Shown piece after piece: positions 15,050-24,328 of a DNA stretch of 64,000 bases. The DNA lies in assembly GCA_945862325.1 (NCBI GenBank), contig CAMAXZ010000010.1, forward strand, positions 53,487-117,486. The letters are read 5' to 3'. The notes below the pieces were generated by a model. The model saw only the letters and a list, made by a program, of their open reading frames with translations, did no database searches and had not been told where the DNA came from. Origin of the DNA: Klebsiella pneumoniae (GTDB taxonomy: Bacteria; Myxococcota_A; UBA796; SXON01). How positions within the stretch are numbered: position 1 is the stretch's first letter; each line of letters starts with the position of its first letter. The translations under genes and the position numbers were made by a program.

Positions 15050-16723
15050 ATGAAGTACGTTCCGGAAAATCCCCTCATCGTCCAGTCCGATCACACCCTC
15101 CTGCTGGAGACGATGGGCCCGCACTTCCGCGCCGCGCGCGACGCCCTCGGGCGCTTCGCCGAGCTCGTGAAGTCGCCGGACTATGTGCACACCTACCGCA
15201 TCACCCCGCTCTCCCTGTGGAACGCGGCGAGCTCCGGCATGGCCGTCGACGATGTGGTCGACGCCCTTCAGCGCTGGGCAAAGTACGAGGTTCCTCCGAA
15301 CGTCCCGGTCAGCATCCGGGAGACGATGGGGCGCTACGGGCGCCTCAAGCTCTGGGCGGACCCGCGCGGGCTGCGCCTCGAGGCTTCGGATGACGTGCTC
15401 CTCACGGAGGTCACGAGTCTCAAGCCCGTCATTCCGCTGCTCGGCCTGAAAATCGGCCCCCGCGCCGTCCTGATCGACCCGGCACACCGTGGCGAGCTCA
15501 AGCAGGTGCTCACGCACGCGGGGCACCCCGTCGAGGACCTGGCGGGCTACCGCGACGGCGAGGCGCTGGACTTTCAGCTCGCCCAGGAGATGCGGCACAA
15601 CCAGGCGCCGTGGGCGCTGCGCGACTACCAGCGGCTCGCGGTCGAGGCCTTCCACGGCGACGGCATCGCCCAGGGTGGCTCCGGCGTCGTCGTGCTGCCC
15701 TGCGGTGCGGGCAAGACGATGGTGGGCATCGGCGCGATGGCGCGCCTGAACATGAAGACCCTCATCCTGTGCACCAACGTGACGGCGCTCCGGCAATGGC
15801 GCTCGGAGATCCTCGACAAGACCACCCTGACCGAAGACGACGTCGGCGAGTACTCGGGCGAGTCGAAGGACATCAAGGCCGTCACGCTGTCCACCTACCA
15901 GATCCTCACCTTCCGGAAATCGCGCAACGACGCGTTCGTGCACTTTGCCCTGTTCGACCGGGAGAACTGGGGCCTCGTGATCTACGACGAGGTGCACCTC
16001 CTCCCCGCGCCGATCTTCCGCACGGTCGCCCACCTCCAGGCCCGCCGCCGCCTCGGCCTCACCGCCACGCTCGTGCGAGAAGACGGCAAAGAAGCGGACG
16101 TGTTCGCCCTCATCGGGCCGAAGCGCTTCGATGTCCCCTGGAAGGATCTCGAGCACCAGGGATGGATCGCGAGCGCGACGTGCACAGAGGTTCGCGTCGG
16201 CTTCTCCGAGGAGGACCGCATCCGGTACGCCACCGCGGAAGACCGGGAGAAGTTCCGGATCGCCAGTGTGAACGTCCGGAAGTCGCCCGTGCTGGAGGAG
16301 CTCATGGAGCGCCACGCCGGTGACCGCGTGCTCATCCTCGGGATGTACATCGATCAGCTGGAGTGGATCGCCCGGAGCCACGGCCTGCCGTTCATCGAGG
16401 GGAAGACCCCGCAGAAGCGGCGTGACGAGCTCTTCGAGCGCTTCCGCCAGGGCGAGGATCGCGTGCTCGTCATCTCCAAGGTGGGGAATTTCTCCGTCGA
16501 CCTGCCCGACGCCAACGTGGCGGTTCAGGTGAGCGGCACCTGGGGAAGCCGACAAGAGGAAGCCCAGCGCCTCGGTCGCATCCTGCGCCCGAAGCCGGGC
16601 GAGAACAAGGCCCACTTCTACACGCTCATCACCCGCGACACGGTCGAGCAGACCTTCGGTGAGAAGCGGCAGCTCTTTCTTGCCGAACAAGGCTATGCCT
16701 ACCGCATCGAGAGCCGCCCGTGA
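15050..16723 (+). CDS. XPB/Ssl2-type DNA helicase (superfamily 2)
   Basis: A 557-residue 3'-5' DNA helicase of the XPB/ERCC3 family, which opens DNA in nucleotide excision repair and, in eukaryotes, transcription initiation. Residues 1-200 form the damage-recognition-like N-terminal part. Helicase motifs follow: LPCGAGKT (Walker A, about residue 220), YDEVH (DEAH-type box, about 312), LGLTATLVREDG, which includes the XPB-specific RED motif, and QRLGRILRP (motif VI). Bacterial XPB is sporadic but known in myxobacteria and actinobacteria. ATG at 15050 has no Shine-Dalgarno; a -10-like TAGATT lies 9 nt upstream. The stop overlaps the next gene by 4 bp. About 175 bp of non-coding DNA precede it, in which only that -10-like element was seen. 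Confidence 0.92.
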   Translation: MKYVPENPLIVQSDHTLLLETMGPHFRAARDALGRFAELVKSPDYVHTYRITPLSLWNAASSGMAVDDVVDALQRWAKYEVPPNVPVSIRETMGRYGRLKLWADPRGLRLEASDDVLLTEVTSLKPVIPLLGLKIGPRAVLIDPAHRGELKQVLTHAGHPVEDLAGYRDGEALDFQLAQEMRHNQAPWALRDYQRLAVEAFHGDGIAQGGSGVVVLPCGAGKTMVGIGAMARLNMKTLILCTNVTALRQWRSEILDKTTLTEDDVGEYSGESKDIKAVTLSTYQILTFRKSRNDAFVHFALFDRENWGLVIYDEVHLLPAPIFRTVAHLQARRRLGLTATLVREDGKEADVFALIGPKRFDVPWKDLEHQGWIASATCTEVRVGFSEEDRIRYATAEDREKFRIASVNVRKSPVLEELMERHAGDRVLILGMYIDQLEWIARSHGLPFIEGKTPQKRRDELFERFRQGEDRVLVISKVGNFSVDLPDANVAVQVSGTWGSRQEEAQRLGRILRPKPGENKAHFYTLITRDTVEQTFGEKRQLFLAEQGYAYRIESRP

Positions 16724-16923
16724 CCATCCATCGGAACCTCGCCGTCCTTCGCGTCGCCGAACCGCACACCTTCGACGAGATTCGCGCCGTCGCGCCGCTC
16801 GACGCCGCGGTGCTCGGCTGGGTCAGCCCGACGGAGGCGGTGCTCGATCCCCAGCGCCTCAAGGCCTTGCTCGACGCGCTCGAGGCCAAGGGGATGGCGG
16901 CGCTCGTCCGCCGCGCCGGCTGA
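16720..16923 (+). CDS. Small protein coupled to XPB
   Basis: A 67-residue protein starting at a GTG that overlaps the XPB stop (GTGA), so translation is probably coupled. It has no Cys, no membrane segment and no motif recognised. It looks like a small alpha/beta fold: a strand (NLAVLRVA), a helix (HTFDEIRAVAP), a strand (AAVLGWV) and a long C-terminal helix (PQRLKALLDALEAKGMAALVRRA). The tight coupling suggests a helicase partner, but that is inference; archaeal XPB partners such as the nuclease Bax1 are much larger. It ends 1 bp from the convergent gene. Confidence 0.7.
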   Translation: MTIHRNLAVLRVAEPHTFDEIRAVAPLDAAVLGWVSPTEAVLDPQRLKALLDALEAKGMAALVRRAG

Positions 16924-16924
16924 C

Positions 16925-19330
16925 TCAGTCGGTCGGTTCGCCCGGCGCTTCGTCGTCGCCGGTGTAGCCGATGGCCTTGAGCGTGCTCGCCTGCTCTGTG
17001 TCCGTGCCGCGTGTGTCCTCGCCCGCGGGGAGCGGCTGAAGGGCCCAGGTGACGACGATCTTGGAGCTCCCTCGCCCGAGAGTGGCGAGGCGTTCGGGGG
17101 TGCCGTCCCAGGCCGGAGAGGCGTCGAGGGACACTTCGCCCTGCGGATTGCGCAGTACGGTTCCGGTCGTGGCGGCGAGCGGGTCGCCCGCGGGGACCAC
17201 GAACACTTCGCGGGTCTGCCCTTGTGAGCGTTCGATACGGATCTTTCGCTCCGTGGCGGATGTCTCGGACACGGCCGCTGCAGACTTGTTCGTCGGATCG
17301 TCGCTCACCCAGGCCGCCTCGAACCCCGCGGGGCTCTCCAGCGTGAAGCGAACGTCGGAGTTTCGGCGAGACGCCACGGCAAAGCGCCATGCGAGGCGAA
17401 CGTCGCGTCGTAGTGCCGTCGCGAGGTCCGTCCGCGCCGGCCCCGGGTCCTCGCGCGGCCGGAGGTTGGTGGTCTCACCGGGGTCCTTGGCGAGGTTCCA
17501 GAGCTGCTCCTCGCCGGAGCGGGTGACGTACTTCGTTCGGTTTCGCACCATGCCCCAGCCGTCGTCGCCGTAGAGCAGGCGGCCGAAGCCGATCGGCCGG
17601 TCGCGGAGGTCCCCGGGGTCTTCTCCGCGGGCGAGCGCGACCAACGAACGTCCGTGGGCGTCGGGGTCGGAGAGGCCGAGGAGCTCCAGCACCGTCGGCG
17701 CCACGTCGAGCAGGGACACGTTCGTGTCGACCCGCCGTGGGGCCAGCCCCGGCGACGAGACGATCAGCGGGACGTGCAGCAGCTCGTCGTAGAGGGCGTG
17801 CCCGTGCTCGAACTCTCCGTGGTCCCAGAACTCTTCGCCGTGATCGGCGAAGAAGACGATCGTGGCGTCGTCGCCGGCGGCGGCGCGAAGCCGCGCGAAC
17901 TGGTCGTCGATGTACCGCAGGTTCTGATCGTAGCGGTCGATGAGGTAGTCGCGGACCGCGTCGGGGGCGCTCTTCGCGGCCTGGAGCACCATGGCCCGCG
18001 TGAACAGCTCGCCGAGCGCATCCGGGGGGCTCCCAGCGTACAACCGTCGGTATGCCGGTGGCTCCTTGTATGGGAGGTGCATGTCCATGTAGTGCACCAT
18101 CACGAAGGCGTCGCGATCGGGGTGGCGCTCGAGGAAGTCGATGGCGCGCCACGTCTCGAAGTCCGCGCCGGGCCAGTTCACGCAGCCGTGTTCGGTCCAG
18201 CCCCGCGCCATGTCGAAGTTCGACGAGAGGTAGACGTTTCCGGTGTATGCGGCCGTGGCCCAGCCGAGCTCGGCGAGGCGCTCCGCGACGGTGGGCGCGT
18301 CCTTCCAGAACTCAGGTTGGCGGCCCGTCAGCACCGAGCGCGTGCTCGGAAGCGTCCACGGGGCGACGCTCCGCGCCTGGTCGAACACGACGGCGTCCCC
18401 GGCCCAGGCGTCGATGTTCGGGCTGGTGTCGCGTCGGTACCCGGAGACCCCGAGGTGATCCTGCCGCAAGGTGTCGACGAACACGAACACGAGGCGGCGC
18501 GGGTTCGAAACCGGTGCGTAAACCGCGGGATCCGCCACGAGCACGTGGTCGCGCGTCGTGTCGCCGTCGCGCGTGCGCACCTGGAGGCGCACGCGGGCGC
18601 CGGCCCAGCGCGCGAGCGACACCCGATGTGACGTCGGCGCGCCAACCGCGACTCGCGCCACGTACACGCGTTCGTCTCCCACGGACACCTCGACCTCGGC
18701 GCCGTCCGAGCGAGTCCCGTCCTCGACCTCGGGTGGGACGATGACCGCGTCGAACCGGAAGATCCCATCGACCGGCACGGCGACGTCCCAAGCGGCGCGC
18801 GCGGGAGCGGGCAGGTACGCCCCGCGCCGCACGACGTCGTCGATCTGGAAGCTCTGCTGCACGAAGTCGAGATCGGACGAGACGTCGGCAGTCGCGCGCC
18901 ATAGAGCGTCTTCGCGTGACGACGCAGTCGGATGCGTCACGGTGACTTCACCGGAACTTGGCGGCTTCCCCTCGGGCCCCACCCGGACGATCAGGCCGTC
19001 CTGCGAAAAGCTCCAGGTGTCGGCGCGAACCGGGTCCGTCACGGCGGTGTTGCGGAGGCTCGGAACCCCCGAACGCCGAACCGTCATGTCGGCCGGTGCA
19101 CGCTCGAAGAACAGCGCCCGCGGCCTCACGGGGAGCGGCGCCTCGTAGCTGCGGATCCCTCGGGACGACCCCACGAGCCGCCATGGCCCGTCGACCGCGA
19201 TCGACCGCTCCGTCTCCTCCCGCTCGGCGCGGGGCAGTTCGAGCTCGACGGGCGCGACGGTGAGGAGCCCCTCGCCGCCGTGCGCAATCCCCGACGAGGC
19301 GAGCGAAAACCACCACACCCAGGCGTTCAT
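16925..19330 (-). CDS. Secreted sulfatase-like protein with N- and C-terminal extra domains
   Basis: An 801-residue exported protein of the sulfatase/alkaline phosphatase superfamily. A signal peptide (VWWFSLASSGIAHG) leads a beta-rich region to about residue 270 with a jelly-roll look (RFDAVIVPPEVEDGT). The enzyme core follows: VFVFVDTLRQDHLGVSGY, HYMDMHLPYKEP, FFADHGEEFWDHGEFEHGH and LLHVPLIVSSPGL. At the formylglycine position the motif reads WTLPSTRSVLTG, so Cys is replaced by Thr and the Arg is displaced; a formylglycine enzyme is excluded. The C-terminal 150 residues are another beta domain. It is the last gene of a leftward operon, 33 bp after the metzincin gene. Substrate unknown. Confidence 0.8.
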   Translation of the reverse strand: MNAWVWWFSLASSGIAHGGEGLLTVAPVELELPRAEREETERSIAVDGPWRLVGSSRGIRSYEAPLPVRPRALFFERAPADMTVRRSGVPSLRNTAVTDPVRADTWSFSQDGLIVRVGPEGKPPSSGEVTVTHPTASSREDALWRATADVSSDLDFVQQSFQIDDVVRRGAYLPAPARAAWDVAVPVDGIFRFDAVIVPPEVEDGTRSDGAEVEVSVGDERVYVARVAVGAPTSHRVSLARWAGARVRLQVRTRDGDTTRDHVLVADPAVYAPVSNPRRLVFVFVDTLRQDHLGVSGYRRDTSPNIDAWAGDAVVFDQARSVAPWTLPSTRSVLTGRQPEFWKDAPTVAERLAELGWATAAYTGNVYLSSNFDMARGWTEHGCVNWPGADFETWRAIDFLERHPDRDAFVMVHYMDMHLPYKEPPAYRRLYAGSPPDALGELFTRAMVLQAAKSAPDAVRDYLIDRYDQNLRYIDDQFARLRAAAGDDATIVFFADHGEEFWDHGEFEHGHALYDELLHVPLIVSSPGLAPRRVDTNVSLLDVAPTVLELLGLSDPDAHGRSLVALARGEDPGDLRDRPIGFGRLLYGDDGWGMVRNRTKYVTRSGEEQLWNLAKDPGETTNLRPREDPGPARTDLATALRRDVRLAWRFAVASRRNSDVRFTLESPAGFEAAWVSDDPTNKSAAAVSETSATERKIRIERSQGQTREVFVVPAGDPLAATTGTVLRNPQGEVSLDASPAWDGTPERLATLGRGSSKIVVTWALQPLPAGEDTRGTDTEQASTLKAIGYTGDDEAPGEPTD

Positions 19331-19363
19331 GTTGCTCTCGGACGGTCGTTGACGCTCGCGCCG

Positions 19364-20740
19364 TCAGGCGCGACGGCGCCGCGCGGCCGCGAGCGCCGCC
19401 AGTCCCATGCCGATCACGCCGGCGAACCCGCCGGTGGTGCTGCAGCCGGAGCCGGCGTCGGTCGCGCTGACGTCGAGCCACCCGGCGCGCAGGCCGGCGG
19501 GGCCGCCGACGTTCAGCACGACGACATAGTCGCCTGCTTCGGGGAAGGTGATCTTCGGGGCCCAGGCGCCGATCCGCTGCAGCGGCTCGCCCGTGATGGC
19601 GCCCGCTCCGGAGCCCGCGTACACCTGCCACTCGATCGTGTCGATGCAGCCGTACACCTCGGCGTCGGACTGGTTGACCATCTGCCAGGTCAGGCCTTCC
19701 AACGGCTGGACCGTGAAGAAGCCGTCGAAGCCCTCGTCGGGCGCCGGAGGCTCGCAGACCGTCACGTAGCCGAGGTTCGACGTGGTGTAGGGGTAGGTCC
19801 CGCAGGCGGGGTCCTCGAGGTCCATCGTGACGGACACGGTGAACTGGCCCTTCTTTTCGTACACGTGCGACACGCTGATGCCCGAGGCGCCCTCGGAGCC
19901 GTCGCCGAAGTCCCACTCGGCTCCGGAGACCGAGGTCTCCTCGTCCAGCGCGCTGGCTTCGAAGTCGATCTCCAGCGGCACCGCCCCGGAGCGGTCGCTC
20001 AGCGCGGTGAACGCGCCCGACGGCCCGTAGAGCGCGGTGAGGGAGTCGATGTCGTCTTGGTTGATGTCGACCTGACGAAGGTCGCACGGCCCGCCCGACC
20101 AGTACATCGTGGCGTCGCGGAGAGTGGTCTCCTCGCACGGATCGCCCTGCTCGCACGAGTGGTCGAGGCCCATGGCGTGGCCGAACTCGTGCGTGGCCAC
20201 ACCCTCGATGACCGTCTCGTTGCTGCAGTCGCCGGCTTCGACGTCCGCCGTGGCCGCGAAGTCGATGTTGTCGCCGAAGATGACGTCCGCGTCGGCAAAC
20301 TCGACGTAGCTACGCCCATTCTGCCGGCGTCGGTCGCCGCTGCTGTAGCTGAGCGTGAGGCCGAGCACGCCCGGCTCCAGGATGTCCGACGGATCTTCCC
20401 AGTAGATGCCGAAGAGACCATCGTTCTCCGGGGTGGTCAACGCCGGCATGATCGGGTCGATCGGGTCGGGGTTGCCTCGGGCATTCACGACTTCGGCGTG
20501 CACCAGCGGGTGGATGTCGGCGCACTCCGCGGCCTCCCAGGCTGCCCAGGACGCCAGCACCACCTCGAGCTCGTAGCCCTCGGGGAGGCTGTCCTCGGTC
20601 TGGTCGTCCATGTACCACTCGAAGGTGTACCAGGACAGCGTGTTCGGGTCAGCAGTGGCGCTGCCCGGCGCCCAGATGAAGCCGGTGTGCTTCCAGGCGA
20701 GCGCTTCGGTGGACATGAACAGCAGTGCGATGGCGAGCAT
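19364..20740 (-). CDS. Metzincin metalloprotease with PKD domain and MYXO-CTERM tail
   Basis: A 458-residue secreted zinc protease. The signal peptide is MLAIALLFMSTEALA. The catalytic motif THEFGHAMGLDHS fits HExxHxxGxxH, with a Met-turn candidate in DATMYW, placing it among metzincins close to M10/M12. A PKD domain follows at about 245-320 (GAEWDFGDGSEGASG, VSHVYEKKGQFTVSV) and a beta domain with paired cysteines. The end is GCSTTGGFAG, a hydrophobic helix and ARRRRA: a MYXO-CTERM tail, implying surface anchoring or processed release. Start ATG overlaps the upstream stop by one base (TGATG). Confidence 0.88.
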   Translation of the reverse strand: MLAIALLFMSTEALAWKHTGFIWAPGSATADPNTLSWYTFEWYMDDQTEDSLPEGYELEVVLASWAAWEAAECADIHPLVHAEVVNARGNPDPIDPIMPALTTPENDGLFGIYWEDPSDILEPGVLGLTLSYSSGDRRRQNGRSYVEFADADVIFGDNIDFAATADVEAGDCSNETVIEGVATHEFGHAMGLDHSCEQGDPCEETTLRDATMYWSGGPCDLRQVDINQDDIDSLTALYGPSGAFTALSDRSGAVPLEIDFEASALDEETSVSGAEWDFGDGSEGASGISVSHVYEKKGQFTVSVTMDLEDPACGTYPYTTSNLGYVTVCEPPAPDEGFDGFFTVQPLEGLTWQMVNQSDAEVYGCIDTIEWQVYAGSGAGAITGEPLQRIGAWAPKITFPEAGDYVVVLNVGGPAGLRAGWLDVSATDAGSGCSTTGGFAGVIGMGLAALAAARRRRA

Positions 20741-21381
20741 CAGCGCACCCCCGGCTGGAGCTTGTTGATCGAACGGAGCTTGGTCGCCGAGATGCCGGGG
20801 ATCGGGCGGCCGTCCCATCCGCGCTCGACGCGCGCGAGCACTTGGGCCTCGAAAGCGGCCAGGGAGAGGCGATCGGCGGCGGGGGGCGTGGGCACGAACC
20901 GCGCGTCGAACGACTCGTTCCACGGGCGCGTGAAACTCACGACCATCGGCTGGCCGTCCGCGGGGTTCATCTTGACCGTGTACTTGCCGCGGGCCATGGC
21001 CACGGTGCCGTAGGACGTGCCGAAGCGCTTCTCCGCGAGGAACAGCACGGCTTCTTCGTCGACGGAGTACCGGGCGGCGGCGTGAACGGGCGCCACGACG
21101 CCGTCGTACACGCCGCCGGGCGTCTCGACGACGAGCTCGTCGGCGGGGTCTGCGTAGCCCTTGAGCGACGCCGTCACGCGAATCCGCGCGTAGGTGTACA
21201 CCGCTCCTTGCTCGTCGAGGTCGGTCCAGGTCTCGAGGACGACGCCTCGGACGACGAGGTCCGCTGCGTCGGTCATCTGGTCGACGGTGAGGGGGGCGAC
21301 CGTGGTGGCCGCGGCGCGCGTGGACACGAGCGCCACGGGGCCGACCAGCGCGAGCGCGAGCAACAGGCGAGGCAGGTTCAT
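20740..21381 (-). CDS. Secreted protein of unknown function
   Basis: A 213-residue exported protein with an ordinary signal peptide (MNLPRLLLALALVGPVALV, cleavage near TRAAA). The rest looks beta-rich (DLVVRGVVLETWTDL, TYARIRVTASLKGYA). It is the first gene of the operon with the metzincin protease and sulfatase-like gene and has the clearest leadered promoter in the window plus a good Shine-Dalgarno (GGAGGG before ATG). Genes of this type next to a secreted protease could be propeptide-like inhibitors or chaperones, but no motif supports a specific role. Confidence 0.75.
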   Translation of the reverse strand: MNLPRLLLALALVGPVALVSTRAAATTVAPLTVDQMTDAADLVVRGVVLETWTDLDEQGAVYTYARIRVTASLKGYADPADELVVETPGGVYDGVVAPVHAAARYSVDEEAVLFLAEKRFGTSYGTVAMARGKYTVKMNPADGQPMVVSFTRPWNESFDARFVPTPPAADRLSLAAFEAQVLARVERGWDGRPIPGISATKLRSINKLQPGVR

Positions 21382-21416
21382 GAAGTTCCCTCCGCAAGGG
21401 AGAAGGCGAGTCGTGG

Positions 21417-21446
21417 ACCTTACCCGAACGCACTGCGGTGAGTCAA
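21417..21446 (-). promoter_or_regulatory. Promoter of the secreted protein-metzincin-sulfatase operon
   Basis: On the minus strand TTGACT (21446-21441), 18 bp spacer, TAAGGT (21422-21417). The predicted leader is about 30 nt and includes GGAGGG. It is back to back with the TonB receptor promoter about 40 bp away. Confidence 0.65.
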
Positions 21447-21484
21447 GGCGCTCGTCGCGCGGCGGGCACGATGTCGTGGCGTGG

Positions 21485-21513
21485 TTGACTTCCTGCCGTG
21501 GCTCAACTATTCC
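21485..21513 (+). promoter_or_regulatory. Promoter of the TonB receptor operon
   Basis: TTGACT at 21485-21490, 17 bp spacer, TATTCC at 21508-21513. Predicted leader about 50 nt before the ATG at 21570, with GAGG in front of the start. Confidence 0.55.
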
Positions 21514-21569
21514 TTGCGGTCCCCCGTGTTCGCGCCGCCTTCAGGCCCGACCCGCACCGAGGTCCCTTC

Positions 21570-24320
21570 ATGACGTGGCTCCGCACCCTCCCGCTCCGCT
21601 TGCTCGGCCTCCTGGTGGCCGCGCTCGCGCTCACCGGACCCGCGCTCGCCGCCGGCGGCACCATCCGGGGAACGGTCGTCGACCAGGACGAGCTCGCCGT
21701 CCCCGGCGTGCTCATCACGCTCAGCTCTCCGAGCTTGATCGGCGGCACCCAACAGCGCACCTCCGACGGCGACGGGCAGTTCGTCTTCGTCGAGCTCGCG
21801 CCGGGCGACTACGAGATCCTCGCGCAGAAGCAGGGCATGGGTAGCGTCCGGAAGTCCGGCGTCCAGGCCAGCCTCGGCCGCGTGACCAACGTGGTCATCG
21901 AGATGAAGATCGGCGGCGAGGCGATCGACGTCGTGGCCGAGAAGCCGACGGTCGACACGACCAAGGCGTCCTCCGGCCAGACCTTCTCGAAGGAGTACCT
22001 CTCCCGCATCCCCACCGGCCGCAGCTATCAGCAGGTGGTGGCGGCGACGGCGGGCGTGGCGGGCGGCGGCAACCCTTCGTCCGGCGGCGCGTCTACGAAC
22101 GAAAACCAGTTCGTCCTCGACGGCGCGAACGTCACCGACCCGGTCACGGGCACGTTCTCGACCAACTTCACGTTCAACGCCATCGAAGAGATCGAGGTCA
22201 TCACCGGCGGTTTCGACCCGGAGTACGGTGAGAGCCTCGGCGCGGTCATCTCGGTCGTCACGAAGTCGGGCGGCAACACCCTGAGCTTCCTGGCCAACGG
22301 CTTCTACCTCAACGGCAACTTCGGCCCCCGCACCGACGCCCGGTTCAGCCACGACGGGTTCCCGCTCGCGCCTACCGGCTTCGACGACACGGCAGAGACG
22401 GTCCAGGCCGGCGGCCAGGTCGGCGGCCCGATCGTGAAGGACCACGTCTGGTTCTTCGGCGCGTACGAGTACAACCGCACCCTGTACAGCAACGTGGGCG
22501 TCCAGCTCCCCCGCGACTTCGAGTCGCACTACTTCTTCGGAAAGCTCACCGCGGCGCCGAACGAGAAGCACCGCCTCACCTTGTCGTTCACCACCGACCC
22601 GACCACGGTCGACAACATCGAGCAGGGCGACACCACGCTGTTGCCCGAGTCCCAGGGTCGGCAGGCGCAGGGCGGGACGATCACCACCCTCAAGTGGAAC
22701 TGGTTCATCAACCCCGAGGCCAACCTCGAGACGCTGGCGTCCTTCCAGAAGTCGACCATCGTGGTGTCCGGCGTGCCCTGCACCCACGACCTCACCCTCG
22801 GCTACAACGCGTGTGAGCCGGACGAGCTCGAAAACACGACGGACTACACCACGCCGGGCCGCGTGGGCCTGTTCGGCGCGTACGACTCGGTCAACTACGG
22901 CTTCTACTACTTCGACGATCGCTACCGCGGGCAGTTCTCGTCCAAGTACAGCCTCCTGTCGGTCGAGGACCCTCTCGGCGGCAAGCACGACCTCAAGGCC
23001 GGCGTCACGGTGGACTACCTCGGGTGGAACCAGGTCCAGGGCTACAGCGGCGACCTGATCTACTACGACCTCTACGAGAACATCGCGAACCCCGAGACCT
23101 ACACCAACTACTACTGGATCGAGACGTCCGGTCCGTCGGTGTACAACTCCACGGGGTACCACATCGGCGCGTTCATCCAGGACGTCTACAAGCCCATCGA
23201 GAACCTCACGTTCCGGTACGGCCTCCGGTACGACCGCGGCGTGATGCGCAACGACGCCGGCGAGCCGATCATCGACGTCGGGTCGTTCGGGCCGCGCGCC
23301 TACGCCATCTGGGATCCGTGGAACGACCAGAAGACGAAGATCTACGGCGGCTACGGCCGATTCAGCGAAGTCGGCCGGCTCGATGTCGCGTCGTACCTGT
23401 CGTCGTCCAACCTCGGACAGAAGCTGTTCGTCGGCGAGTACTTCTCCAACACCGACGGCTCGACCGCCACCAACAACGCGGGCGACTTCAACACCGAGAA
23501 CACTATCACCCTGTTCGGCAACACGATCGCGCCGCACTCGGATGAGTTCACTCTGGGCGCGCAGCGCGAGGTCGTCACCAACCTGTCGGTCGGGGCGCAG
23601 TTCACCGGCAAGTTCACGCGGAACGTCTACAGCTTCGACGAGGCGAACCTCATCTACGACGAGGACGGCTACGCGATCCTCGGCGGCAGCACGAACACGC
23701 TCAACAACCTGTACCGCCTCCGCTCGCCCACCATCGCGCAGCGCGACTACTACCGGGTCGACGTGACGGTCAACCGCAACTTCTCCCAGCGGTGGCTCGT
23801 CTCCGGCACCTACAGCTACGTGTCCAGCTACGGCCGCGTGCAGGACAGCGCCGGCGCCGCCCTCGCCAACCCGTCCCAGGTCGAGCTGATGTACGGCGAG
23901 CTTCCGTACAACTACAACCACCAGGGCAAGCTGCAGGTGGCGTGGGACCTCCCGAACGACCCGTGGACCACCAAGATCGGCGGCGCGTTCGAGGCCTTCT
24001 CTGGGTCCCCGATCACCCGGTACTACTACTCCGACGCGAACTCCTTCCAGAGCGGCGGCGACACCTGGGCGTTGCTCAAGACCCCGCGCGGCACGTACGG
24101 CGAGGCGCCTGGCTACTGGGATGCCTCGATCCTCCTCCAGCAGGAGATCCCGGCGGTGAAGAAGGGCAAGCTCGCGGCGACGCTGCAGGTCAACAACATC
24201 AGCAACAACCAGTACGGCCCGTCCTACTACGGCTACTACGTCAGCGCGAACAACCGCTACGTCATCGCCTTCCGTCAGGACCGCGTCCAAGCCCAGCTTG
24301 GCGCCCTCTACGAGTTCTAG
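21570..24320 (+). CDS. TonB-dependent receptor with carboxypeptidase-regulatory-like domain
   Basis: A 916-residue outer-membrane barrel. The start is ATG 21570 (GAGG upstream), giving the signal peptide MTWLRTLPLRLLGLLVAALALTGPALA (27 residues, shown here in part as MTWLRTLPLR). Residues 30-110 are a CarboxypepD_reg beta-sandwich (GGTIRGTVVDQDELAVPGVLI). The plug follows (RIPTGRSYQQVVAATAGV, NENQFVLDGANVTDPVTG), then a long barrel rich in Tyr and Asn with a C-terminal Phe. This Oar-like architecture is common in myxobacteria. No classical Ton box was identified. Two lipoprotein genes follow at once, 8 bp and then overlapping, suggesting one surface assembly for binding a ligand. Confidence 0.88.
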   Translation: MTWLRTLPLRLLGLLVAALALTGPALAAGGTIRGTVVDQDELAVPGVLITLSSPSLIGGTQQRTSDGDGQFVFVELAPGDYEILAQKQGMGSVRKSGVQASLGRVTNVVIEMKIGGEAIDVVAEKPTVDTTKASSGQTFSKEYLSRIPTGRSYQQVVAATAGVAGGGNPSSGGASTNENQFVLDGANVTDPVTGTFSTNFTFNAIEEIEVITGGFDPEYGESLGAVISVVTKSGGNTLSFLANGFYLNGNFGPRTDARFSHDGFPLAPTGFDDTAETVQAGGQVGGPIVKDHVWFFGAYEYNRTLYSNVGVQLPRDFESHYFFGKLTAAPNEKHRLTLSFTTDPTTVDNIEQGDTTLLPESQGRQAQGGTITTLKWNWFINPEANLETLASFQKSTIVVSGVPCTHDLTLGYNACEPDELENTTDYTTPGRVGLFGAYDSVNYGFYYFDDRYRGQFSSKYSLLSVEDPLGGKHDLKAGVTVDYLGWNQVQGYSGDLIYYDLYENIANPETYTNYYWIETSGPSVYNSTGYHIGAFIQDVYKPIENLTFRYGLRYDRGVMRNDAGEPIIDVGSFGPRAYAIWDPWNDQKTKIYGGYGRFSEVGRLDVASYLSSSNLGQKLFVGEYFSNTDGSTATNNAGDFNTENTITLFGNTIAPHSDEFTLGAQREVVTNLSVGAQFTGKFTRNVYSFDEANLIYDEDGYAILGGSTNTLNNLYRLRSPTIAQRDYYRVDVTVNRNFSQRWLVSGTYSYVSSYGRVQDSAGAALANPSQVELMYGELPYNYNHQGKLQVAWDLPNDPWTTKIGGAFEAFSGSPITRYYYSDANSFQSGGDTWALLKTPRGTYGEAPGYWDASILLQQEIPAVKKGKLAATLQVNNISNNQYGPSYYGYYVSANNRYVIAFRQDRVQAQLGALYEF

Positions 24321-24328
24321 GAGGTACC

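Noticed and set aside
14866..15078. A 70-codon minus-strand frame between infA and xpb
   Set aside because: No start signal, no recognisable protein character, and it overlaps the xpb start region; treated as non-coding.
21507..24290. A 927-codon open frame on the minus strand opposite the TonB receptor
   Set aside because: Composition is Arg/Val/Glu-rich without folds or motifs, as expected for an antisense shadow of a GC-rich gene; the plus-strand receptor is unmistakable.
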